Source: Platycnemis pennipes (lineage: Eukaryota; Arthropoda; Insecta; Odonata; Platycnemididae). Taken from it: a stretch of 64,000 bases of DNA. The notes below the pieces were generated by a model. The model did no database searches. It had not been told where the DNA came from and saw only the letters and a program-made list of their open reading frames with translations. The stretch is from NCBI GenBank assembly GCA_933228895.1, contig OW121857.1:73155672-73219671 (forward strand). The letters run 5' to 3'. A program made the translations under genes and the position numbers. Numbering within the stretch: the stretch's first letter is position 1; every line of letters starts with the position of its first letter. Shown in pieces: positions 38,231 to 49,001 of this stretch.

Positions 38231-40330
38231 AAGATATCAGTTAGCCTTGGAAGATTAACGCTTTGTCAAGACAATGGGGACGATTAGGACGATATAGGAC
38301 GCTAGAGTCCATTGAAGATGAGTCGTTCGGGGAGAAGGGATTTGCCCAAGTGGATGGAGTTGTCATCGACAACCAGTTCGTCCGTGGCAGCGCAAGAGCG
38401 CCCGTTATACACCCCCTTCTTCGACCTATGTCTTTGAGATGTGCCTTGCCGCATTCCTCGCTGGCCGGCGAGAGGAAATCGCTTCGGATGAGTCCTTCCC
38501 TTGTTGAAGAGTCGTAGAATGGGAGGGAGGGCAAGTCTGGAAGGAGGGGGGAAGACCTGATCTTCGGATGGGGAGGTACCCCCCACCGCCCACCACCACC
38601 AAGAGGGAAGCTGACCGACCACGCCTTCCTCCACCTCTCCCCTTACCATGTTCCTCAACCCCTCTCCCCTTCTATTTTGGTACGGGGCGCGCGGCGCTGC
38701 AGTCGGCTGAGTCGCAAGATAGGAGAAATGCTCTTCCGTGAGGGGAATATAGAATTGAGGGTGTCTGCCAACAGCCCTTCCTCCACCCCAAACCTCCCCG
38801 CCTCTCAAAAACTCACCCCCATCCCTCCCCCAGCCTTCCTCCGCTAAGAGGAGGAGAAAAAAAGAGGTATCCCCCTTACTAATGTTCCCTTCTTCCATCC
38901 TCGTGTGGAAATTTTTAAATTTGAAATTTTTTGGGAATGTTCCGCGCATAATATTTTTTTTTTGCCTTCCTTCCACCCATCCAATTCATCCCTGTCCTCC
39001 AACTAAGCCCTCTTCTGCCCATCCCTTCTTGTCCTTTCCAACCACCCTCCCCTCCTCCCCCTCCCTCATCCTCTTTTCTCTCAGAGGAGAAAAGTTCATC
39101 TCATTGATTCTTCCGTCCCCTGCGAAAATTTCGTGAATATTCACCTCTCCCTATTTCGTCATTACCTCGAGCAAACCCGCGACCGTAGTGCCATACTCCT
39201 TGCCGTTAGGGGGACGATATATTTGAACATAAAGTGGAAAGGAGATATTTTGACGTTAACCTTTGATTCTTATCCGCATTTCTTCAAGTAAAAAGCAAAA
39301 TATCTTGCATCCGTAACTATTTTAGAAGAGATGATTTGTAATAAATATTAGCTATACTTTGTACATTGCAAAAAGGCAAATATTAACCTGGGCAAAATTT
39401 CCCAAACATTAGTCTATTTTGCGGTCTACTCGCAAGCACTTGTCAAACGTTTGTCTCCTATCAGCATATGGAGGTGTCTTATTTACAATTATCACCAACT
39501 GAAAGTAACTCAAGGCATCATATGATGGTTCGTGTAAACTGGATGAGTTTTAATTTAGAGTTAATGACTAGCGGAATTTGTATTTCTTCTACTATTGTAT
39601 ATATTTACGGAATTTTCTCTGCGGGCACCATTGATTATGAATTATGTTTATTTTTTAAAAATTTATTCTTATTATTTCAATTATAGATACAAACACGTTT
39701 TCCTACAGATATACCGTGCTCAAAATTCCTTATAATAGATCTGGTTCAGTTTAGACCACGGCCAACTGCTCACCGGCTCCAGGATTTTTTCTCCATTACA
39801 GACATACCTATACCCTGGTGGAGCTCATTTCCAGATTTTCCGAGCGTGGTTATCCTTGAGGAGGCGGGAAGTAGCTTGTGATAAATATTAATAAGGAGCC
39901 CTAACGAAGTAATGGAGCGTCAATGAATTACCAATTCTGAATCGAATTAATTCCGCTGTCTCGTATGCGCGGAGGGAGATGAGAGGGGACGAGAGGATAT
40001 CTACCGTCTCGGCTGCTGCCTGGCATGCCTTCCCGTCTCGCCATTTTCTTCCTCATTTGCTAAGCACACGAGGTGATCTCTCTGCGCTTTGAGTCTTATC
40101 CCGCCATCCGTCAATAGTTTTTGAAATTCCGTTATAAATGAGCATTGAATTCGTTATTTTCAGCGAGTTTTTTTTTGTTCAGCTGTACCGATTACCATAG
40201 TCTTGACATCTGGTGCTTACTTTTTTTAAGATGGGTATTCCACCAGCATTGGTAGGTTTGCTGCCACAGCTATTCCTCAACCATGTACATTTTCTCTAAG
40301 CTTTCTCCCTCTCCAATGCACGTATCCATG
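38231..40330. other. Gene-free stretch with a strong pyrimidine island
   Basis: Positions 38510-39060 are among the most pyrimidine-rich parts of the plus strand. The 224-codon minus-strand frame over 38302-38976 begins with GTG, not ATG, is Gly/Arg/Glu-rich, and overlaps plus-strand open frames, so it is not called. Positions 39180-39960 are AT-rich. No RNA gene or element is recognised before the SINE at 40334. Confidence 0.5.
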
Positions 40331-40333
40331 CCA

Positions 40334-40413
40334 GTTGCCGTGGCTAGGTCGTTAGCGTTGACTTGGCAACCGAAAGGTATAGCGGGGTACGATTCCCGCC
40401 CTGGGCATTGATG
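40334..40413 (+). mobile_element. tRNA-derived SINE head
   Basis: A tRNA-like segment has an A-box-like TGGCTAGGTCGTTA at 40341-40354 and a B-box match, GGTACGATTCC, at 40386-40396. It is followed by CCTGGGCATTGATG, the same 3' flank as the element at 2440. The stretch GACTTGGCAACCGAAAGG between the boxes is typical of insect tRNA-derived SINEs. The SINE body probably continues to about 40500, but no tail or target duplication is visible. Confidence 0.65.
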
Positions 40414-43126
40414 TCGTGTTTACCTTAGGATTGAGACTAGGCTAGACTAACTATTAGACAACTTCAACCGTATGGCCGTACCAGAAACTAAATCTACTCC
40501 CATGTCTAATACGATGCATCTTTATGCTATCCACAATACATACCTATTCCTTTTCAGTTCTCCTGTAAATAAAGTACAAATACAACATTTTTATCATTTG
40601 AGTACCTTAATGAAATAATTTTCACGCAGAAAAATACACAAATTTATCAGTAATAAAATATCCATTATATAATATGTACGAAACAGAGCTTTGAGTTACA
40701 CTTACCGAGATACACTCCTAAAATAGTGTATTAGCTGATACCATGTTACTTCTCTAGCAGTAGAAATTCCACTATAAAAATATCCTAAATAATTAAAAAT
40801 ATACCTACCTTCACAGAAACGAAAACCTTCTAAGAAGTCTTAAATTGCATCTAAATAAACTCGCAAATACGTGGAGCATTGGAATTAAATTTCTCATCAC
40901 TGATCTCAGCCTTGCCTTTCAGCCAAAGAAATATCATTGAAGTGCCCCTCAGAAACGTTTCTGTCAATTGGTATCCTGGGTGTTAAGCTAAAAGTGATTT
41001 ACAAAATTGCCCATCATTTCGTGCGTGAATTTAAGAATAGTTCGTATTTTATATTCGGTCCGGTTGTGTAACGTAGCCTTTACCAGCCCATCTTCACATG
41101 TGCTCCGAACACACGACGCCTCTTCATAGCAGGTCCTCCCGAAACGTCGGTAATCTCTCGACACTCCCTTCCTCCCACGTTCAACCCTATCCCCCTACAT
41201 GGGCAGCTCATCCTTTTTTCCCATTCAGCTCAGACAATGTGTGTGGTCTTTTTTTCCGCGGCGCAGAGGTCGAAGTAGATTTTTGGTATCAGCCGTATGT
41301 TTGTTGCCTCTCACTCTTTGGAGAGGATTTTTTGATCATCCTTTTTCTTGCGATAGTGGCCGAGCTCTGAGTGGCTGCTGAGTATCTTCGAGGCTTGTGG
41401 TGAAGAGTAGGTGGTGGGAGGAAATGGAAGAAGGGTCAAGTGGTGTGTTTTTTAGGGCTTTTATGGGTTAGTGACCTTTAGTCTTCAAGTGTATCGGGCC
41501 GTACCCTGCGTTCATTGGCTTCCCCCATGGACGATCCACATGCGGAGATCATTGATGGATTCTTTTTTGTTGGAATGCGCCTATCTGAATTAGATGTTTA
41601 TGTCGCTATTCATCGAGCCTTGTTTGACTGAAATATTCTCTATAAGAAGCTAAATGTCTCTTGTGCGAAATGATAGCTTTTAGTGCGGAGCAGAAGTTTA
41701 CCGTTGATGGAAGTTGGTCATTTTTTTGGTTCAGTGTGAAATTTTTTGAAGTTTTTAAGCCTCATAATTGCGTAACGATCCATTTAAACATAGAACAATG
41801 GTTGTTGAATCACTTTAATTTATTTAATACGAAGATTGACATTAAGATAGAAGTCCTGAATCCCTCTCAATTAACTTCCGTGGCAGTAAAATGATTCGTG
41901 ATCAAGGATATAATTTTCACGCTACAATTTACCGAGTACTTTTGTTTATTTTGACTTCGTACAGTATTGTTCGTTTAATATCAAGCTATCAATAATATTG
42001 AGTCTGCAATAAAATAATTATGTAAATTATGTGTGTTCACTCGTATTAACATGGTTCAAATGTTGTTGGCTTGAGATTGAGTGAAAACAGGAAGAAAAAA
42101 CTTATTTTTCAAAACTTTTAGGGTTTATTCCATTATCAATGCAGAGGAGAGTATGTTTCTCCAATTAACGTCTTATATTCTTTTGCATCAGCCAAATAGT
42201 GTGTTGGATTTTACTAGTTGATACTCTAAGGGGTTGAAAAAAAAATATTTATGGGAACCAACAGACGGGAGCTCATATTTTACACAGGCATTGCTCCCTT
42301 CACGGAGATGGGACTTGAAAGATCGTAAAAAAAACTAGCATAGAAGAAGGAATGGTAATTGAGATAAGGGAGGGAGTAGAAAGAGTCGTGAAAATGAGGT
42401 GTTGATAGAAAGAGACCAGCAGCCATTTAAATAGCGGATAACCGAGCTCGTTGTTTGGACTTGAATGCTTCCTTGAAAAGAAGCTTCATTTTAATTGCCA
42501 AGATGGTACTAGCTGGTAATGAATGAAATTTGTTTATTTAATCTAACTCTGAGAGAGAATGGGAGAGAAAGATTGAGACAGGACCAAGAGAATTAGTTAT
42601 TTTTCAACCCTAAGAGACGACTTGCATGGTCGGGAGCTGTGATACAAAAAAAAAACCCAAACAGTGGTTATTTTCATAGCATGATTCATCCAGTCATATC
42701 TGTTTTTAAGTGAATTCAGAAGTTATGTATACTTGTCGAGCATGTTAAAAGCCGAATAGCATTGAACTACTCTTTCTTCTTCCTGTCTTGGGAAATGGTT
42801 GCTATTCAGTATCCACACCAAAAACTGAGATATGAGTTTTATATGCGCTCTCGTTTCCTCGGTTCAGATTTTCAATTTTTAGTTTGCCCAGTTTTGCTTC
42901 CGTACTAATCAATCTGTGTATTTATCGTTAGTTCTTGAAGGAGACATGACTATGATAGCATTATATTCCCAGAGAATAATTTTCTCGGAGAAGTTTTCAT
43001 CAAATACTGCCCACATCTCTAGTAGATATATTGGGATAATATGCTTCTAGGTATGTTGGTTAGAAGCAGTTACTCGGAGATCACATTCCATGGCTGTTTC
43101 TTTGATATTTACAGGGAAGATGAATG
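40414..43126. other. AT-rich stretch, nothing recognised
   Basis: This is largely AT-rich sequence with a slightly more G+C-rich part at 41060-41500. Frames of 60-90 codons at 41098-41381 and 41661-41894 carry no recognisable motif. Positions 41900-43100 hold nothing I can support. Confidence 0.6.
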
Positions 43127-43342
43127 TTAGATATGAGGGTATAAAAATTCCTCACAAACATGGCCTAACGTTACTACTACTAACGCATTAATTTTCTTCA
43201 GTTCATCATTTGTTGAATCATTGGTGAGGTTCACAGGAAAAAATTCGCATTTCTGTGGATTATACAGAAGTATAATGCGTGCATTCAGCTTAGCCATCAC
43301 GCCTAACTCCTTCGAGATAATGGCAATATCATTTAGTAGATG
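43127..43342 (-). pseudogene. Decayed LINE reverse-transcriptase fragment
   Basis: Read on the minus strand from 43342 to the stop at 43129-43127, the frame gives LLNDIAIISKELG, then a Leu/Asn-rich segment, then YNPQKCEFFPV and ELKKINALV. The order matches the C-terminal palm of non-LTR reverse transcriptases: a degenerate catalytic [F/Y]xDD box (here LLND, with one Asp lost), a short helix, the conserved LNxxKCE-type motif and the following segment. A TAG stop lies immediately upstream, and no other RT blocks or ORF1 are visible. It is a 5'- and 3'-truncated, inactive fragment. Confidence 0.55.
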
Positions 43343-44092
43343 CTAGATAGTTTTATGATTAGTTCGGAGAAGTTTAACGATAACATTTAATTTCTTAAAG
43401 TGAACTTAGGAAATCGTATTTTTTCCCCTTCAGATTTTTTTCTATGCTGCGATTTTCTCTCCTTACATATTAATTTCTTCTTTCCAGCATTTCAGAATTT
43501 AAATACTGATTAATATCCCATCTCCCGTGCCATATAGACAAAATACTGTAAATGATATTTTCAAAATCCAATCCTTAACATTGTGAAAGCTGAGGCTTGA
43601 TAATTGGTCAAATTCCATGGGAGGAAGTGTCGTGGGCCGCTGTGTCTTCTTCTGTTTTGGGAGGACGTGGCTGTTTCAGGTGGTGGTCTTGAGTGAGTGG
43701 TAGGCAAAAGTGAATGAGGGAGGGGTTGAGAAGATGAGTTGGGTGGGGGAGCGAGAGGAGAAATCTTGAGAAAGTAAATGACCCGATCCCGCCTCCTCAT
43801 CCGAGAAGGTCACTGCCTAACGCCTACCGACTCCTCATCCTGCCTCGTCCGCGAAATGTTTCCATATTTTGCGTCATCATTTGCGTTCCCTTCAATCCGT
43901 CATGCGTGCTGTCGATCAAACCCCCATCCATTCCTGCAACGATGTCGGGTCATCTTGAACCCGTAAATATTTGCGATCAGACATCATTTGCCATAAAAAT
44001 TAAAATGAGTACAACTTCGCGGTGGATACGGAAGGAGAAGGTAATATCAAGCTCGCTATAAATTTAGAGTTCAAACAAATTCAATAAAGTTC
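43343..44092. other. Mixed stretch, skewed purine-rich part
   Basis: Positions 43640-43770 are purine-rich and 43780-43960 pyrimidine-rich on the plus strand. The 79-codon minus-strand frame at 43561-43800 is Pro/Ser-rich and compositional. Nothing else is seen up to the SINE target site. Confidence 0.5.
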
Positions 44093-44370
44093 GAGGGTTA
44101 CGTGGTGGCCTAGTGGGTAGAGCACGGAGCTACCGACCGGAGGATCACGGGTTCAAATCTCGGGCAATAGCCCTTTCGGACACCCCTACCTGAAATCTTC
44201 GCGATTCATAGAAAATTCATAGAAAATCGCATGTGGTCCAGGGAAAGGAATTGGCTCCCCTACCCTGAATGTGTGAATTTCACACACCATTGGCTTAGTA
44301 CGGGCTGAGCTTGACCCTCACCTACCAAAGACCAGCCTTCGGATAGAACACATCTAAAAAAAAGAGGGTT
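44093..44370 (+). mobile_element. tRNA-derived SINE with target site duplication and A-tail
   Basis: The tRNA-like head starts at 44100. Its A box TGGCCTAGTGGG is at 44106-44117 and its B box GGTTCAAATCT at 44150-44160, at tRNA spacing. The body includes a tandem ATTCATAGAAA repeat near 44203-44226 and a GTGTGAATTTCACAC palindrome near 44272. It ends in an A8 tail at 44356-44363. A 7-bp direct repeat, GAGGGTT, flanks it (44093-44099 and 44364-44370), as expected of target-primed insertion. The element proper is 264 bp (44100-44363). The intact duplication and tail suggest a younger insertion than the other SINE-like segments here. Confidence 0.85.
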
Positions 44371-45870
44371 GAAACAATGGCACGGAATTATTTAATAAAG
44401 TTACGGTATTTCAAGATGATGACCCGAATAATGTAATGTTTACGTACCATAACAGGTTTCTCTGTTCTTCTCTTCCTGATTCTCTGTTTTTCCCTGCCCT
44501 CAAATTTCCGGTTTCCCAAACTATTACCTATCGACCACACGTCCTTAACCAGCTTGTAGGGTATCTAATAGATTTTTCTAATATTGATTGTACCTCTGAT
44601 ACCTTCGTTCATCTTAAAGGCTCCAATCTTTGTGTTGCGGTCCCGCCAGTAATTTCCCATCCTCGCGAGGGATTACAACTTACGCCTTTCCACAGTCCAC
44701 GCTATATCTCGCCCCTTGACCTCCGCGGCACTTAGTTTTATTAGCATTCAAATATGTCGTTAGGTTCTTTGCACCTTCGATGTCTGTCTCATTTATGACT
44801 CTCGACCCAAACTTGAATTTCCTAATCATCGTGCAAGCCCTACTATCAATAGTGGTTGAGGCGAAATAACTCTTTGGCCATAATTTTTGGGTGTAAATTC
44901 ATGCCCGGTGACGAGTTTTCTCCTGTTACTTTCTCCTGCGATGACTGGGGATTTTGGAAATAAATAGGTATATGGTTTTGGAGAATGGCCGGAGCATATA
45001 GTTCAAGCTGATATTTGAAAATTACCTTGACTGAAAAATTACTGGAACTTGTTTGTTGCTGAAGGCTGTCATAGAAGAAGAAAACTCTCACAGGCATCAC
45101 TCGATGGGACTTTGACATCGTGAAGACAGAGAAAAGAGATCACTGCAATTCCATGCTGCACTACGGTGAAACCTAGGTTGTTTAATATTTTTTTACGCGT
45201 GAAATCGCTGTGCCCTCTTTTTTATATCTGCACATTATGGAAGTAATAATACTAGGTCGTCATGTCAGGGTGAGGAAAATTAAGAGCGAATTAAAAGGAG
45301 GGACGGAATGCTGTTATAATGTTATGCTGCTGCGGGAATATGTGTCAGGAAGCAGTAGTTGTCGGGTGAAAACACTTTTTTTTCTTCTTCAAGCTCAACA
45401 TAACTTTCTTTGAGAAGGCAGATACCCAGGTACCGTTAAAATGTTAATCCTCAATTCCTGAACTTTGCATATGATTTCATGCTCTTTTAGGCTCCTGTGA
45501 GACCGGCAGTCGACAAAGAAATTCGTAAATAACCAAGAATTAAGAATAATTCGGACATGAGGATGCCATTCGGTAGCAGAACCGGTCGTAATAAATTTTC
45601 CGTCCAGCTAAAACGCAATCTCCCTCACTTTTGGCTACATCAGAGCGAAGGAGGACAAGTGTTTTAGTGAATTTCCCTCCTAAAATACACTATCTCAAAC
45701 GCTCTTGGCTTCCATGCAGTCTTTGAATGCATTACGACCCGAAGGATTTGCATTTTTAATTTAATCCCTCCGATGCTCCGCAAATTTTTAGTTTATTCCG
45801 AGATTAATTTCATAGGTATTTGCTGGTGGGAATTACTGCTCGGTGATAACATCACGCCCCCATTAGTGGG
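44371..45870. other. Gene-free stretch
   Basis: The composition is mixed and mostly AT-rich. Frames of 99 codons (44436-44735, plus) and 90 codons (44846-45118, minus) have no recognisable motif. No RNA gene, repeat or element is seen. Confidence 0.55.
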
Positions 45871-45879
45871 GGAGAGTTT

Positions 45880-46840
45880 CACCGTTGCCAGTTAGGCGTA
45901 TTTAAAAAATTGCTCCCTTGACAATCACCTTCGACCGGTGCTTCCCCGAAAGGTATCATTAATCTTCGGCCGCATGCAACACCAAAATCTTCGTCACGGG
46001 CCGCGCCAATCCATCCCGGCAACCCTTGGAACCTTCGGCAACGTTTTGCCCGGCATCGAAGTGTTCGCTTACGCACACCAGCGTTCGGATATTCCGAGGA
46101 GTCTGGAGGATAATTAAGGAATAACTGCCGAATGCGGGAAAAAAGATATCGTCGTCCATCTGGGGGAAGCCGGATCAGTCGACGTCCGCGGTGTTCCTGC
46201 TTGTTTCCGTCGTGGACGGGGCCAGCGTTCTCAAAACAACACGATCTCCGCCCTTCCCCGCACGAAAATCCGCGCAAAAATATGCATCAATCATTTCTGC
46301 GAGCCATGACTAACGGATTACTTCTTCGTACATTAAGTCCCATTAATGATGCGTCGGGTGATTAATTGCCACTGGCTCAAGATGCCTTCGTATCGAGTTC
46401 GGCGTAAAATTTTTTTCGCGTCGATTTTTTCCACTCGCGCCGTCCTTATTTTTCTGTTTAATCCGTCACGAAACAGCGACAACAGGCTCGTAAGTAATGC
46501 CTTGGACCAGACGGTTATTAACATGTGGCACTGCACCATGACCTACTCGCCGCTATCAGCGTCGCTCGTCTGACGCCGAAGACCGCGTCTACTCCGCCGG
46601 CGTTTGGGGCCGCGAAGGCCGGCATGTGGCTGACTCGTCCCCTCCCTCTCATTATCTGTCGAATGTCAACTGGCGTGATTTCGTTCATCTCGGAGCTTAG
46701 CGGAGTGGATTCCGGCAACTGCCGCTGCGAGGCGATGATCTGTGTGCAAGGATCCGATGCTGTTCCAGCCCGTTTCCCTGCGACCATGGGGCGGCAAAGT
46801 AGGTACAGCTCGCGAGCCACATATGACAATTTGGGTTCGT
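45880..46840. promoter_or_regulatory. CpG-dense block with Hox-Exd-type sites
   Basis: About 960 bp is markedly CpG-rich but, unlike the other G+C-rich islands here, is not strand-skewed. It contains ATCAATCA (46286-46293, reverse complement TGATTGAT) and TGATTAAT (46359-46366), both fitting the TGATNNAT consensus of Hox-Exd heterodimers, plus CATTAATGAT at 46341-46350. Frames of about 105-132 codons are open on both strands (45879-46277 minus, 46525-46842 plus, 46518-46829 minus); none is recognisable. A conserved enhancer, CpG-rich promoter or unrecognised exon are all possible. Confidence 0.3.
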
Positions 46841-48600
46841 GAATATGGGAAATAAAATTGAAAATGGAGATAACACTGTAGTAGCTAAATCAAATAGGAC
46901 ATTTTGGAATTTGTAAAGGAAACTAACTAGGTTTCAATGAATGATTCCCACTGGGAATCGTGTAAATTAAAAACCCTTTAGAAATCGGGCATAGAAAACG
47001 CAAGCTCACTGCTCGCACAAAACCAACAAGATATATTTTTTGAGTAATTTTTTATATTAATAGATACATCAAATACTTTTGCTTGTTATCATGCAACCAA
47101 AATTTTCATTTATTTTAAAATTGTTTTGTGGCTCTAGAAAAAGTTTTAGCTCGTTGTAAGGAACAATTTTGGCTCTTCCGTCATAAAATTTTGCCGAACC
47201 CTACCTTAGAAAATTGGGAATTGAATATTCCTGAGGGAATGATGGAGGTAAATAAAAATGAACATAATAAGACGTGTATCCACAAGAAATCACGAAGCAT
47301 TAAGACAAGTATTGGTTGGCATAAAAAAATGAAAAAATAATACATCCTGACAAAAATTATAGATGTGTACATATGTGTAGCAATAAAATATCGCGCGCGA
47401 AAAATAATCGTTAGTTTTCCGCAAAATTCAACGTTGACCTCTGCATTACATTTAATCATTTTTAGTCAGTTTTTGTTGGCCTTTGTCCTCCAAAAACCCA
47501 ATGATAATAACATCACTCTATTGCTAATTAATCTTTCTAAAATGTCTCCCCCAATTCTAGACGTTTGCATGTCTCGGTCTCCAGACTATTGCTCGGTGTA
47601 GTGCTTTCTAATGACTATCAAGTACAAGGTGCTGTAATTGTACAGGTATATTTGACTTCAATATATTCCCTGTGGTGAGAGTGGTTATGTAATTAATTGT
47701 TGATTACGTTTGACCCTAAGAATTTTGTTCAAAAAATCTTGAGGAAATCGGTAATGAAGCGCTACTCATAAATTTCATATGGCGCATTTAATGTGATGCA
47801 ATCGTCCATTCCATTTACCGCGACTTTCGTCCTTTCATTGACGAGTCAGTTTCAACACAATTCTCTGGAAATCACGTTGTATCTCTACCTAGAGAAGTAA
47901 TTGTAGCTTGAAATATTTTTCGTCCTAAAACTCGCTCATCGCTCACCTCCGATTCTAGCGGGAAAATTAAATTCCGCCGGGAAAAAGAAGTCAACGAATG
48001 CACAGTCATTCAACTTCTTCTTTAGCGTAGGGGAGATGGACTAGATAACAAACGCACGGGGAAGAGTGGAAGAGAAATGGAGAAAAAAAAGGTCGGCATT
48101 ACCCATAACCCTCCTCTCCCTCTTCTTCCTCGGCGAGTTTGTCGCTCGGCGGAGAAAGGCTTCGAGTGTTTCACGCCCCCGCCGTCAGATGGCCAGCCAG
48201 CCCATCGGCTCTTATGGCCGCCTACGCCGCCTCGTCACTCACACGCGTCGACTGCGGCTCCGGCGTCGGCAGACCCACTCCCTCCTCCCCGCCTCCACCT
48301 ACCTCCTCACTCCCTCGACCTCCACCAACCTCTTCCGATAATGCCGCATGGAAGCAGTGTTGCCGTTTAAAATTTTGAAATCCCACCAGATTTACCTTCA
48401 AAAGGCTATGTGGAAGAGATGAACATTTTCGCCCGGTCTGAATTGTCTATAAGTGCGGGTACTGAGTTGAAAACCGCAGGTATGAGATCGTTTTTTGACG
48501 AGCAGTGGATTTTAAATTTTGAACTGAATCGTTGAGCTTTAAGTCTGAAATATTACATCACTATTTAATGTAATCTCGAAAAATGCAACCAAACCAAACC
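46841..48600. other. AT-rich stretch with one coding-like segment and a skewed island
   Basis: Positions 46841-48050 are AT-rich. They include a 17-bp imperfect palindrome (GATTCCC...GGGAATC) at 46943-46959 and the coding-like segment at 47138. Positions 48080-48340 are a pyrimidine-rich, CpG-containing island whose three overlapping plus-strand frames are compositional. Confidence 0.5.
47138..47247 (+). other. Coding-like segment, possible 110-base exon
   Basis: A frame open from about 47119 to 47340 reads with balanced residues (Trp, Arg, Lys, Glu, Asn, Pro; for example CKEQFWLFRHKILPNPTLEN), unlike the low-complexity frames nearby. A modest acceptor (GGCTCTAG ending at 47137) and a fair donor (GGAG|GTAAAT at 47247/47248) would frame a 110-base exon. 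The upstream GTG is not a plausible start. I do not recognise the peptide. It could be an exon, a mobile-element protein relic, or chance. Confidence 0.2.
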
Positions 48601-48602
48601 AA

Positions 48603-48645
48603 AGGGGTAGTAACAAGTTGCATCTGGCAACTTGTTACTACCCCT
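48603..48645. repeat. Perfect 19-bp inverted repeat (hairpin)
   Basis: The left arm AGGGGTAGTAACAAGTTGC (48603-48621) and its exact reverse complement (48627-48645) are separated by a 5-base loop (ATCTG). Pairing stops cleanly at both ends. The stem is too short for a typical miRNA precursor, and no terminator-type context applies. It could be a fold-back relic of a mobile element or a replication-slippage palindrome. Confidence 0.9.
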
Positions 48646-48751
48646 AAATCAACAGTACCACGTACCCTACGAGGTACAGAGCAATTTGCCTCATTTGAAA
48701 ACATTTTTGACAATGATATACATTAATTGATTTTTCTTAAATGGTCGAGGA

Positions 48752-49001
48752 GGGAGAATATGTGTAGATTTTTCTGTATACCTCCCAAAGTGTTTCAGGA
48801 GTATTTAATTTTGTTTAGACGGTATCTGATTCAGCTGAAACCGTTGTCCATAGACCCGTCAATGAGAATAACGTGGGAGAATATGTGTAGATTTTTCTGT
48901 ATAGGTACCTCCCAAAGTGTTTCAGGAGTATTTAATTTTGTTTAGACGGTATCTGATTCAGCTGAAACCGTTGTCCATAGACCCGTCAATGAGCATAACG
49001 T
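48752..49001. repeat. Two-copy tandem duplication, unit 123/127 bp
   Basis: Unit 1 is 48752-48874 and unit 2 is 48875-49001. The copies differ by a 4-base insertion (GGTA after CTGTATA, near 48904) and one A-to-C change near the end, so the duplication looks young. The overlapping reading frame (48727-48945) repeats its own peptide because of this and is not a gene. Confidence 0.95.

Noticed and set aside
38302..38976. 224-codon minus-strand frame
   Set aside because: It starts with GTG, is Gly/Arg/Glu-rich, and sits in a polypyrimidine island where stop codons are depleted on both strands.
43108..43140. Acceptor-like TTTACAG on the plus strand
   Set aside because: It lies next to the minus-strand reverse-transcriptase relic, and the plus-strand frame behind it is simply the complement of that relic.
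46518..46842. Open frames of about 103-105 codons on both strands
   Set aside because: The two are mutually exclusive as genes, begin at GTG or lack a supported start, and match nothing I recognise. They are kept only as part of the CpG-dense block.
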